DNA of 15,581 nt from Fimenecus sp052273845 (GCA_052273845.1 DAVZHM010000045.1:1-15581); one strand, 5' to 3'. Shown: positions 7,599-15,164, counted from the first letter of the stretch. The notes: generated from the sequence alone by a model not told the origin. Numbers and translations: made by a program.

Positions 7599-7823
7599 TA
7601 CATTCCACGGTTCCACCCAAATTGACATTCAAAAATGCCCACTCTTACGCCTTAACGCGGCTTACACGGCGCGCCTTACGGAAAATTCCTTTTTCGGCAC
7701 GCGCTCGGGAGCGGTCTTTGACTTTCGGACAATGTGCGCACTTGCAGCCTTTGGTGCGTACTCTCTGCAAAAGCCTTTTAAAAGTCATCGTTCTCCGTCA
7801 ACGCTTTCAAAAGATTTGGATTT
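7562..7823 (-). promoter_or_regulatory. T-box riboswitch leader of thrS (Thr specifier ACC)
   Basis: The minus strand carries the T-box core GGGTGGAACCGTGG (7618-7605), directly followed by an intrinsic terminator. Near the leader start, GACTTT (in GATGACTTT) can pair with AAAGTC to form the upper part of stem I. Between that helix and GGAG/CTCC lies an internal loop whose 3' side reads AAAGACCGC. The ACC at 7715-7713 fits the specifier position and is a threonine codon. The AGAGAG and GGCTGCAAG motifs of distal stem I are also present. Uncharged tRNA-Thr should pair with the specifier and the T-box, favour the antiterminator and turn on thrS plus the downstream phosphoesterase. The family mechanism is established; the fold here was read by eye. 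Confidence 0.93.
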
Positions 7824-7829
7824 GGGTTT

Positions 7830-7859
7830 ATTGTACCCCCAAACGGCTAAAAAAGTCAA
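7830..7859 (-). promoter_or_regulatory. Promoter of the thrS T-box transcript
   Basis: The minus strand shows -35 TTGACT (7859-7854), an 18-base spacer and -10 TACAAT (7835-7830). The start point would be near 7823, giving a leader of about 300 bases, a typical T-box length. Confidence 0.8.
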
Positions 7860-7897
7860 CCATTATTTTTTGGATACACGGCAAAGTTCGGCGAATT

Positions 7898-7926
7898 TTG
7901 CATTTTTCAAAGTTTTGTGCTATACT
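7898..7926 (+). promoter_or_regulatory. Promoter of the DUF5696-like lipoprotein gene
   Basis: TTGCAT (7898-7903), a 17-base spacer and TATACT (7921-7926), the latter preceded directly by TGC as an extended -10. The start point is near 7933, about 37 bases before the ATG. It is divergent from the thrS promoter; the two -35 boxes are about 38 bases apart. Confidence 0.75.
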
Positions 7927-7969
7927 GTATTTGATTTTGATTTCATTTTAGAATAACAGGAGTCCTTTT

Positions 7970-10204
7970 ATGAAATATTCCAAACCTATTTTTCGGCTTT
8001 CCTGTGCGCTGCTCGCCTTGATTTTGCTCTTTTCGGGCTGTGCCTTGCAACGGGATGTGCAAAAAGCCAAAATCGGTGCGCGCAACACGGTTACCCCCGC
8101 GTTCACAAGCGCCGAAGTGCATTTCAGCAATCCCGAAAATCTGGTTTATGTTGCGAAATCCGGCTTGATTGAATTGTATTTCGACAGCGTAACTTACGGT
8201 GCGGCTGTCAAAGAAACCAATACAGGCAAAATTTGGCAAGCCCTGCCCGCGCAAAGCAATGCGCACAGCGGCACAGACTTTGCCGTGCTTACGCTGACCG
8301 TTTCAAACGGCGAAACCGAAACGGTTTTAAATTCGCAGGACAACGCCGTAGCATTCGGCACCGCTTCTTTTAAGCCGACAGAAAACGGTATTGATGTCAC
8401 TTACGATATGGCGCCCGATAAAGAGACTGCCGCATGCGCGTTTGACGCTGTCCCCGCAGGGGCGTTGTATGCTTCGGTCACGGTTTCCTACACGCTGGAG
8501 GACGGCGCTTTGCGCGTCAAAGTGAACTGCGGAAATATCCTGTTAAGCAGCGGATACGCCCTTGAAACGCTTACCCTGCTTGACTTCTTCGGCGCAACCG
8601 ACCAAGCCGCCGCAGAGGACTATATTTTCGTTCCCGACGGGTGCGGTGCCGCACAAACCGCAGTCGCCGCTTTACAAGACGATTACGAAAGCCGCATCTT
8701 TGTACCGTACGGCGATGACCCCGCATTGGGTGAACGCGCCGTTACCGATGCAGACGGCAAAGTTTTGCGCACCGCCGCGCTGATTCCCGCATACGGTGTG
8801 AAATGCGGCAACGCCGCGTTTTTGGCGCTGATAGAAAACGGCGATGCGATCTCCGAAATCCGTTCCTACGCCTGCAAAGGGTCGGACTCCTACAACCGTG
8901 TGGGTGCGACTTTTTACATCACACAAACCGCCCTTTTGAATGAAACGCTGTATACGGGCGCTTCGTACACAGGCGACATCGGGATTTGTTACCGCTTTTT
9001 GACCGATAAAAACGCAAGTTATTCCGGTATGGCGGCCGCCTGCCGCGAACTGTTGATTCGCAACGGCACACTTTCCACCAAAACCGTAACGGTAACCGAC
9101 TATTTGCCGTTTTTGCTGACGGTGCAAGCCGCCGTTTCCAAAAACAATCCGAACCGTGAAAAAGTGCTGACCGATTACAGCCAAATGCTGGAACTCTTAA
9201 AGTTGATGAAAGCCAAAAGCATCAACAATGTCTTTTTGCGCTGTAACGGGTTATTGGACGGTGCGGACGCACAGGGACTTTTGAAAGACAGCACGCCGCT
9301 TTCCGCCCTCGGGAATCACCGCGATTTTGATGCATTGTTGCAATATGCGGAAACACAGCAGTTCACGCTGTATTTGAACACCGACATCATTTCCCGCCGT
9401 GAAAAACGCGACAGCGGCAAAACCGCAACCGGCATTTCCGGCAAGTCCATTCAGTACACCGAGGAAAATCCGTTTTTTGAAATCGCGGGCAAGGAAACGC
9501 GCACGCGCAGTCTGCTTGCACTCTCCGCACTCGACAAAAACGTCAATACCTTCGTCAATTCCTTTGAGGACTATGCCTTCGGCGGCTACTGCATTGATGA
9601 CGCGGGCAAAATTTTGTATTCCGACTATCATGGCGGTGCGCAAAGCCGCATTTTTGCCGCAAATCTTTTGTCCGCACAGGCAACCACGCTTTCCGCAGGG
9701 CACAAACTGATGGTGGACACAGGCAATATGTATATGCTGAAAAATGCCGATGTTGTGGCAAATCTGCCGAGCACTACCGCCTATCCCGAAAGTGATGTTT
9801 ACTACGGCGTGCCGTTTGTGCAGATGGTACTGCACGGTATTGTGGAATACGCGCACACGCCCTGCAACTCAACCGCAGACGCTGCCGCCGCCGCTTTAAA
9901 AGCAATGGAATACGGCGCGCTACCGAGTTGCAGTTGGATTTTTGAAACCACCAAAAGCGACACTGTAAACACCGTCTTTTCTTACAGCAATCAAATTACT
10001 GCCGCCGCAGAGCAATACACAAAAGCAAACGCGTTGCTTCAGGATTTGCGCGATGCGCGTATGACCGCGCACGAAAAAGTGCAGAACGGTGTTTACCGCA
10101 CCGAATACAACAACAGCATTGTCATTTATTTCAACTACAATGACGAAGCCGTTACCGTAAACGCCTTTACGGTTGCGCCGCACAGTTATTTGCGCGTTAA
10201 TTAA
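7970..10204 (+). CDS. DUF5696-like secreted lipoprotein, possible carbohydrate-related surface protein
   Basis: A 744-residue protein with an N-terminal lipoprotein signal: basic start, hydrophobic residues 12-21 and lipobox FSGC with Cys24. It should be exported and lipid-anchored on the outer face of the membrane. Residues of about 45-370 look beta-rich (a GYALETLTLLDFFGA block, then IFVPDGCGAAQ). Residues of about 380-700 alternate helix and strand with patterns such as FTLYLNTD and KLMVDTGNMYML, which suggests a glycosidase-like barrel. The tail (710-744) resembles a C-terminal beta domain. I believe this is the DUF5696 family, but recognition is from memory and no activity is assigned. 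ATG 7970 has AGGAG 8 bases upstream. It is a single gene with its own promoter and terminator. Confidence 0.68.
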   Translation: MKYSKPIFRLSCALLALILLFSGCALQRDVQKAKIGARNTVTPAFTSAEVHFSNPENLVYVAKSGLIELYFDSVTYGAAVKETNTGKIWQALPAQSNAHSGTDFAVLTLTVSNGETETVLNSQDNAVAFGTASFKPTENGIDVTYDMAPDKETAACAFDAVPAGALYASVTVSYTLEDGALRVKVNCGNILLSSGYALETLTLLDFFGATDQAAAEDYIFVPDGCGAAQTAVAALQDDYESRIFVPYGDDPALGERAVTDADGKVLRTAALIPAYGVKCGNAAFLALIENGDAISEIRSYACKGSDSYNRVGATFYITQTALLNETLYTGASYTGDIGICYRFLTDKNASYSGMAAACRELLIRNGTLSTKTVTVTDYLPFLLTVQAAVSKNNPNREKVLTDYSQMLELLKLMKAKSINNVFLRCNGLLDGADAQGLLKDSTPLSALGNHRDFDALLQYAETQQFTLYLNTDIISRREKRDSGKTATGISGKSIQYTEENPFFEIAGKETRTRSLLALSALDKNVNTFVNSFEDYAFGGYCIDDAGKILYSDYHGGAQSRIFAANLLSAQATTLSAGHKLMVDTGNMYMLKNADVVANLPSTTAYPESDVYYGVPFVQMVLHGIVEYAHTPCNSTADAAAAALKAMEYGALPSCSWIFETTKSDTVNTVFSYSNQITAAAEQYTKANALLQDLRDARMTAHEKVQNGVYRTEYNNSIVIYFNYNDEAVTVNAFTVAPHSYLRVN

Positions 10205-10232
10205 ATTTGATTTGAATCATAGATAAATCTAT

Positions 10233-10271
10233 AAACCCCATATCTAAAAAATATGGGGTTTTGTTGTTTTT
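10233..10271 (+). terminator. Rho-independent terminator after the lipoprotein gene
   Basis: An 11 bp perfect stem AAACCCCATAT / ATATGGGGTTT (10233-10243 with 10251-10261), loop CTAAAAA, followed by TGTTGTTTTT. It lies about 30 bases after the stop codon. Confidence 0.92.
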
Positions 10272-10340
10272 CAAAATGGGCAAAAAATTGCCGGAAGTCC
10301 TATAAAAATCCACAAAATTCCGTTTTCTGTTAAAAAACAC

Positions 10341-10369
10341 TTGCCCAAAGCAGGATTTGCTGATATGAT
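10341..10369 (+). promoter_or_regulatory. Promoter of the YjdF-like membrane protein gene
   Basis: TTGCCC (10341-10346), a 17-base spacer and TATGAT (10364-10369) preceded by TGA, giving an extended -10. The start point is near 10376, leaving a leader of about 54 bases with GAGGAGAG just before the ATG. Confidence 0.6.
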
Positions 10370-10429
10370 GTATATAACATATTGACAAATCCGCGGCACG
10401 GTGGGTTCCGCGCGAAATGAGGAGAGTAA

Positions 10430-11191
10430 ATGAAAGCATACGCAAAACGCCTTTTGGAGAATTCCAAAAAATGGGAAGTTATATTTTGGTGGATTTTGCG
10501 CGCGACTATGGTCGGCGCGTTGATTGACTCCATCTTTTTCCGCAAGGATATTCAGCAAAGTTTGCAAACCGGTGCGAACTTGCTTTTAATGTTTTTATGG
10601 GAAATCTTTCAGTTGTTTCCCGCCAAAACATGGCTGCGGCAAGTGCCGTCCTATATTCAGGACTTTTTGGCACCCGGTCTGTTCTTCGCCTCGTTCGGCG
10701 GCGCATATTTGAATTTCTATTACAGCATACCTGCTTATGACCTTGTGTTCCACGCCGTCGGCGGTTTGGCAGGCGCCTTTGCGGGCTATGAAGTTGTGGT
10801 CGCTATGCAAAAGCGTGACAAGGTGCAATGCAGTGCCGCCATCGCCGTGCTTGCGGCATTCGGATTCTCGTTCTTTGCCGGCACGGGTTGGGAGTTGTTT
10901 GAATTTATCTTTGACCAAGTTGCAGGCGGCGACGCTCAGCATTGGTCTTTGGAACTCGCAAAAGCGGCGTCCGAACAGTACGGCGTTCCCCTGCCGAATG
11001 TCCTTCCCGCGCTCGACGATATGCGCTGGGCACTTATCGACACCATGGAAGATGTTATCTGCAACACCGTCGGCGCGGTGCTTGCGTGGATTATTTTGAA
11101 AATCAAACCTTACCACCACACGGGCAAAAACAATGTGAACTTGCTGTTCGCACCCAAGACGGAAAAAGAACTTCAAAAAGCCGTGAAATAA
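10430..11191 (+). CDS. YjdF/DUF2238-like multipass membrane protein
   Basis: A 253-residue membrane protein with about six hydrophobic segments. Conserved-looking polar residues sit within or next to helices: YDLVFHAVGG (Asp104, His108), GTGWELFEF (Glu155, Glu158) and ALIDTMEDVICNTVGA (Asp204, Glu207, Asp208, Asn212). This H-GG ... E-FE ... D-x3-D-x3-N pattern resembles the YjdF / DUF2238 group, whose function is not established. The C-terminus (about 226-253) is a polar cytoplasmic tail. ATG 10430 follows GAGGAGAG with good spacing. It is a single gene between a promoter and a terminator. A VanZ-like relationship is an alternative. Family confidence is moderate; the membrane nature is certain. 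Confidence 0.65.
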   Translation: MKAYAKRLLENSKKWEVIFWWILRATMVGALIDSIFFRKDIQQSLQTGANLLLMFLWEIFQLFPAKTWLRQVPSYIQDFLAPGLFFASFGGAYLNFYYSIPAYDLVFHAVGGLAGAFAGYEVVVAMQKRDKVQCSAAIAVLAAFGFSFFAGTGWELFEFIFDQVAGGDAQHWSLELAKAASEQYGVPLPNVLPALDDMRWALIDTMEDVICNTVGAVLAWIILKIKPYHHTGKNNVNLLFAPKTEKELQKAVK

Positions 11192-11208
11192 AATACAAAA
11201 AAATTCCG

Positions 11209-11241
11209 ACCCCGTAGTACCGTATGGTGCTACGGGGTTTT
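11209..11241 (+). terminator. Rho-independent terminator between convergent genes
   Basis: ACCCCGTAG (11209-11217) pairs with CTACGGGGT (11230-11238). The stem continues inward through TACC/GGTG (one G-U) to a GTAT loop, so it totals about 13 bp, followed by TTTT. On the minus strand the same hairpin is followed, after about six bases, by a run of T, so it may also end the spoIIA transcript. Confidence 0.9.
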
Positions 11242-11256
11242 CGCTTCGGTATACTT

Positions 11257-11910
11257 TTACCCTGTCAACCGCTTGCGCATTTCGAGCAAAATGGAGCGTT
11301 CGCGACGCGACACCTGCACCTGTGAAAGCCCGAGCGCCTCGGCGGTTTTGACCTGGGTAAGTCCTTTATAATAGCGCAGTTCAATCAGCCGACGGTCGGT
11401 TTCGGGGAGTGCGTCGAGCACTGCGCCGAGTGCCAATCGGTTTTGGATTTCGTCCTCGCCCGACTCTACGGGAATGTCCGTCTGCCGTTCGCCCGACTCC
11501 TGAAATTCCGTTAAGGAAACCGTCGGTTTGGTCAAATTGATGAGTTCCGCCGCTTCAAATTCCGAAATTTCCAATTTCGCGGCAATTTCACAAATGGTCG
11601 GTGCGCGGTCCAATTCGGCGGTCAGCGTTTCTTCGACCTTTTGCGCTTTGCGCGCTCGCTCTTTTAAGGTGCGGCTGACTTTCACCGCGCCGCCGTCGCG
11701 GAACAACCGACGGATTTCGCCCAAAATCGCAGGAACGGCGTAGGTAGAAAACGCATAGCCCAAAGTTTCGTCAAATCCGTCCGCCGCTTTGCAAAGTCCG
11801 ATGCACCCCGCCGAAAACAAATCGTCATACTCTATGCCGCGATTGCGAAAACGGTTGGCGCAAGTGCCGACCAACCCGAGATTTTCGGCAATCCGTTCGT
11901 CACGCGTCAA
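11257..11910 (-). CDS. sigF: RNA polymerase sporulation sigma factor SigF (SpoIIAC)
   Basis: A sigma-70-family regulator that directs early forespore transcription. Region 2 (NRGIEYDDLFSAGCIGLCKAA through FSTYAVPAILGEIRRLFRD), region 3 (VKVSRTLKERARK) and region 4 with its helix-turn-helix (LTQVKTAEALGLSQVQVSRRE) are all present and match SigF/SigG-type factors. Position as third gene after spoIIAA and spoIIAB identifies it as SigF. The start is uncertain because there is no in-frame ATG near the N-terminus. I chose TTG 11910 (217 residues) because AGGGG lies 8 bases upstream. GTG 11919 and TTG 11970 (237 residues) are alternatives that overlap spoIIAB by 20 and 71 nt. All choices overlap spoIIAB, so translation is probably coupled. 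Confidence 0.93.
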   Translation of the reverse strand: MTRDERIAENLGLVGTCANRFRNRGIEYDDLFSAGCIGLCKAADGFDETLGYAFSTYAVPAILGEIRRLFRDGGAVKVSRTLKERARKAQKVEETLTAELDRAPTICEIAAKLEISEFEAAELINLTKPTVSLTEFQESGERQTDIPVESGEDEIQNRLALGAVLDALPETDRRLIELRYYKGLTQVKTAEALGLSQVQVSRRERSILLEMRKRLTG

Positions 11911-12346
11911 GGTGCGCACCCCTGCCGAAAATGCGTTTTTCCAGCGTGACGGTGGTGCCGCCGCCGACAACGGAGCGTACCCGCACGCGGTCGCAAAAAC
12001 TTTCCATCACCGAAAAACCCAATCCCGCGCGGTCGCCGCCAAGCGTTGTAAACAGCGGCTCGCGCGCTTTTTTTACATCGTCAATTCCACAGCCGCGGTC
12101 ACGAATGGAAATCAGCAAAGAACCGTTATCCCGGATTTTGACGGTTATGTATATTTTGCCCACCGAATTTTTATAGGCATGCACAATGCAGTTGGTCACC
12201 GCCTCGCTGACGGCGGTTTTGATGTCGTTTAATTCCTCAACCGTCGGGTCTAAACTCGCGGCGAACGCGGACACCGCCACACGCGCATAAGCCTCGTTGA
12301 CCGAACGGCTTTCGATTTGCAGTTTCATTTCATTTAGAACTTGCAT
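11900..12346 (-). CDS. spoIIAB: Anti-sigma F factor / serine kinase SpoIIAB
   Basis: A 148-residue GHKL-type ATPase and kinase. It holds SigF inactive and phosphorylates SpoIIAA. Motifs seen: SEAVTN (N box, Glu48 and Asn52), IRDRGCGID (G1 box, Asp83, Gly85, Gly87), an EPLFTT lid (96-101) and DRAGLGFSVM (G2 box, 105-114). YARVAV (20-25) contains the Arg (Arg22) equivalent to the SigF-contacting Arg of Bacillus SpoIIAB. I chose ATG 12346 because GGGGAG lies about 9 bases upstream and the protein start then matches the family; an upstream in-frame start at 12403 would add 19 residues inside spoIIAA. The gene overlaps spoIIAA by 17 nt and sigF by at least 11 nt. Confidence 0.96.
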   Translation of the reverse strand: MQVLNEMKLQIESRSVNEAYARVAVSAFAASLDPTVEELNDIKTAVSEAVTNCIVHAYKNSVGKIYITVKIRDNGSLLISIRDRGCGIDDVKKAREPLFTTLGGDRAGLGFSVMESFCDRVRVRSVVGGGTTVTLEKRIFGRGAHLDA

Positions 12347-12674
12347 CGTTTTGGCTCCCCTCTTTTCCTTTTTTGAGTACGGCAATGTTTTCCAAACCCG
12401 CAAGGCGCATCACCTTATAAGCGTGCGGCGACAAATTGCGGATTTCGAGCGTGCAGCCGAAGTTTTGCAAAAGTTTGTATCTGCCCATGACAAGTCCTAT
12501 GCCGGAACTGTCCATAAAACTGACGCCGCCGAAGTCGAGCACCGCCCGTTCAGGGCAAAAGGCGGCGGCAAATTCATCAATTTTTTCGCGCACACTGCCT
12601 GCGTTATGGTGGTCCAATTCGCCTTCCAAATACACAAGCATGGTTTTTCCATCGGTTTCGATTGCGGTATGCAT
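12330..12674 (-). CDS. spoIIAA: Anti-sigma F factor antagonist SpoIIAA (STAS domain)
   Basis: A 114-residue single STAS-domain protein. Unphosphorylated SpoIIAA binds SpoIIAB and frees SigF in the forespore; SpoIIAB kinase and SpoIIE phosphatase control its state. FMDSSGIGLVMGRYK (53-67) is the conserved switch segment, with Ser56 directly after Asp55 as the expected phosphorylation site by comparison with Bacillus homologues. It is the first gene of the spoIIA operon, with AAGGAGG about 6 bases before the ATG. Upstream I find a TACAAT on the coding strand but no matching -35, and no clear sigma-H promoter, so how the operon is switched on is not visible. Confidence 0.96.
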   Translation of the reverse strand: MHTAIETDGKTMLVYLEGELDHHNAGSVREKIDEFAAAFCPERAVLDFGGVSFMDSSGIGLVMGRYKLLQNFGCTLEIRNLSPHAYKVMRLAGLENIAVLKKGKEGSQNDASSK

Positions 12675-12719
12675 AAAGTGCCTCCTTTTCGGATTTTACT
12701 CGTGTTCGGCTATATTGTA

Positions 12720-12746
12720 GCGGACAAGCTATGAAAAATTTGTCGC
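12720..12746. repeat. Imperfect inverted repeat between spoIIAA and feoA
   Basis: GCGGACAA (12720-12727) and TTGTCGC (12740-12746) face each other across 12 bases, as an inverted repeat with one bulged base. It lies between the divergent genes, next to the TACAAT box facing spoIIAA, where a regulator could bind. No match to a known operator was recognised by eye, so this is a weak call. Confidence 0.3.
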
Positions 12747-12777
12747 AACGAAGGAACCCCCGAAAGGAAATTTCAAT

Positions 12778-12783
12778 ATACTG
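12778..12783 (+). promoter_or_regulatory. Possible -10 element of the feoAB promoter
   Basis: TATACT lies about 30 bases before the feoA ATG. The sequence 17 bases upstream is not -35-like, so the promoter may need an activator or may lie elsewhere. No convincing Fur-type iron box was seen. Confidence 0.35.
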
Positions 12784-12813
12784 TCGTAGAACAATTTTTT
12801 CGGAGGCGCCTGT

Positions 12814-13062
12814 ATGAAACAGAACTGCAAAGCGATGTCCGCCCTTTGCGTCGGCGAGACGGGCACAGTACAATGCATAGCCGAAAAATCCGCATTGCGG
12901 CGGCGTTTGCGCGAATTGGGACTGTGCGACGGCAGTACGGTTACCTGCGTATTGCACGGGTCGCATCGGGACATCGCTGTATATAAAATCTGCGGCGCAC
13001 TCGTTGCCGTGCGCGACTGCGATGCAAAATATGTAACTGTCAAAACGGGGGTGTCGGTATGA
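12814..13062 (+). CDS. feoA: Ferrous iron transport accessory protein FeoA
   Basis: An 82-residue protein with the small SH3-like FeoA fold: VGETGTV near the start, LRRRLRELGLCDGSTV in the middle and VAVRDCDAKYVTVK at the end. FeoA is a cytoplasmic partner that supports Fe(II) uptake by FeoB. It has seven Cys residues (5, 12, 21, 38, 45, 60, 69), many for a FeoA. ATG follows GGAGG by 7 bases. The stop TGA overlaps the FeoB ATG (ATGA), so the two are translationally coupled. Confidence 0.93.
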   Translation: MKQNCKAMSALCVGETGTVQCIAEKSALRRRLRELGLCDGSTVTCVLHGSHRDIAVYKICGALVAVRDCDAKYVTVKTGVSV

Positions 13063-15164
13063 AGCCCACCGCACCTTCCGAAATCGGCAAAACCGTTGCG
13101 CTCGCGGGCAATCCCAATGTCGGGAAAAGCACCGTTTTCAATGCGCTGACGGGATTGCATCAGCACACGGGGAATTGGGCGGGCAAAACCGTCGGCAACG
13201 CATTCGGCAGTTATCGGTATATGGAGAATACATATACGCTTGTAGACCTGCCGGGCACCTATTCCCTGTTTGCCCACTCCAAAGAAGAAGAATTCGCCGG
13301 AGAATTCATTTCCTCGCTAAAAAGCGATGCCGTGGCGGTGGTTTGCGATGCCACTTGCCTTGCAAGAAGTCTCCGTTTGGTATTGCAAATAGCCGAGCGC
13401 ACGCCGAATGTGCTTGTATGCGTCAATTTGATGGATGAAGCCGAAAAACGCGGATTGGAAATTGATTTGACGGAACTTTCTTTGCGGCTTTCCCTGCCCG
13501 TTGTGGGGTTGAGCGCACGCGCGGGCAAAGGGCTTGCCGATTTTCGGGCAGCCGTTGCCGCAATCTGCGTTTCGCCAAACGAAACCGCGTATCAAACCGA
13601 ATACCCCGCCCCCGTGGAGGCGGCACTGCTGAAATTGGAAAGTCTGCTTGCAAGCCGCGTTGCCGCCTTGCCGATGTCGGCACGCGCACTCGCGCTACAA
13701 GTGTTGCAGGACGCGACGGGCACTGTGCGTCTTTGCAAAACAGAATTCCAAACGGATTTATACGAAACCGAGGAAACCGCAGCATCGGTTGCCCGCGTTT
13801 TTGCCGAATTGGAAGCACAAGGGTACTCCAAATCCCGTTTAGAGGATGCTTTTTCGGAACATATTCTCCGTGCCGCCGAAGATATTGCGGACAGCGTTAT
13901 CACCGAGCACCAAAAAAGAGGAAAAGGCTTTCAGCGTTTTTGCGACAAACTCTTTTTAAGCCGCAAAACGGGCATTCCGATTATGCTGTTGCTTTTGCTG
14001 TTGGTGTTTTGGATTACCATTGTCGGTGCGAATTACCCGTCCGAAGTGCTTTCCGACCTGCTTTTCCGCGGGCAGGATTATTTACTGCTCTTTTGCGACA
14101 AAATCAGGGTATCGCCGTGGCTTCGGGATATGCTTGTGCTCGGTATGTACCGCGTGCTTGCGTGGGTTGTAGCGGTGATGCTGCCGCCGATGGCGATTTT
14201 CTTTCCGCTGTTCACCTTGCTTGAAGATTTCGGGTATTTGCCGCGCGTTGCATTTCACCTTGACCACGCCTTTCGCAAAGCCAACACCTGCGGTAAGCAG
14301 GCGCTGACCATGTGTATGGGATTCGGCTGTAACGCAGTTGGGGTGACAGGGTGCCGCATTATTGACTCCCCGCGCGAACGGTTGGTGGCCATGCTCACAA
14401 ACAGCCTTGTGCCCTGCAACGGGCGGTTTCCGACGCTGATTTCGATTATTACCATGTTTTTCCTCGGTGCGGCAAGCGGATTCGGCGCGTCGATACTGTC
14501 AAGCCTTTTGCTGACGGTAACCATCGTTTTTTCGGTATTCTGCACATTTTCGGCGTCCAAACTCTTAACCAAAACCTTACTGCGCGGCGTCCCGTCTGCC
14601 TTTACACTCGAACTGCCGCCCTACCGCCGTCCGCAGGTGCTCAAAGTGATTGTGCGCTCGGTATTAGACCGCACGCTGTTCGTTTTGGGGCGCGCGGTAT
14701 CCGTCGCCGCCCCCGCAGGGATTGTCATTTGGATTTTCGCCAATGTGCACATCGGCGGGCAAACCCTTTTGCAAATCTGCGCGGATTTTCTCAATCCTTT
14801 TGCGCAGTTGCTCGGCTTTGACGGCGTGGTGCTTTTGGCGTTCATTTTGGGATTTCCTGCCAACGAAATCGTCTTTCCGATTATCATTATGGCGTATATG
14901 GCATCGGGCAGTATTTTGGAATTTGACTCACTTACCGAGTTGCACAGCCTGCTTGTTGCCAACGGTTGGACTGCCGCCACCGCCGTGTCGGTGATGCTGT
15001 TCTCCCTGTTGCATTGGCCGTGCGCCACCACGCTTTTGACCATAAAAAAAGAAACGAAATCCATAAAATGGACATTCGTTTCTCTCCTGTTGCCAACCAT
15101 TTTCGGCATTGCAACCTGTATGCTGTTTAACGCCGTTGTCAAATTGGTCGGAATGATTGTATAA
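13059..15164 (+). CDS. feoB: Ferrous iron transporter FeoB
   Basis: A 701-residue membrane GTPase that imports Fe(II). The N-terminal G domain has G1 GNPNVGKS (17-24), G3 DLPG (63-66), G4 NLMD (123-126) and G5 SAR (152-154). A helical spacer (about 170-300) leads to the membrane domain from about residue 303. This contains two inverted Gate segments, the first with GFGCN (421-425), close to VPCNGRFP (451-458). Length and motif order are normal. Start is by ATGA overlap with feoA, with a GGGGG-rich site upstream. No FeoC gene follows; the next gene has its own promoter. No clear terminator was seen after the stop. Confidence 0.97.
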   Translation: MKPTAPSEIGKTVALAGNPNVGKSTVFNALTGLHQHTGNWAGKTVGNAFGSYRYMENTYTLVDLPGTYSLFAHSKEEEFAGEFISSLKSDAVAVVCDATCLARSLRLVLQIAERTPNVLVCVNLMDEAEKRGLEIDLTELSLRLSLPVVGLSARAGKGLADFRAAVAAICVSPNETAYQTEYPAPVEAALLKLESLLASRVAALPMSARALALQVLQDATGTVRLCKTEFQTDLYETEETAASVARVFAELEAQGYSKSRLEDAFSEHILRAAEDIADSVITEHQKRGKGFQRFCDKLFLSRKTGIPIMLLLLLLVFWITIVGANYPSEVLSDLLFRGQDYLLLFCDKIRVSPWLRDMLVLGMYRVLAWVVAVMLPPMAIFFPLFTLLEDFGYLPRVAFHLDHAFRKANTCGKQALTMCMGFGCNAVGVTGCRIIDSPRERLVAMLTNSLVPCNGRFPTLISIITMFFLGAASGFGASILSSLLLTVTIVFSVFCTFSASKLLTKTLLRGVPSAFTLELPPYRRPQVLKVIVRSVLDRTLFVLGRAVSVAAPAGIVIWIFANVHIGGQTLLQICADFLNPFAQLLGFDGVVLLAFILGFPANEIVFPIIIMAYMASGSILEFDSLTELHSLLVANGWTAATAVSVMLFSLLHWPCATTLLTIKKETKSIKWTFVSLLLPTIFGIATCMLFNAVVKLVGMIV

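Noticed and set aside
7589..7956. Two overlapping 120-codon open frames on the plus strand
   Set aside because: They run antisense through the thrS T-box leader and its promoter, lack ribosome sites and show no protein-like composition; the RNA structure explains the sequence.
12675..12813. A sigma-H promoter for the spoIIA operon
   Set aside because: Expected from Bacillus, but no AGGA-type -35 with a GAAT-type -10 could be found by eye on the minus strand.
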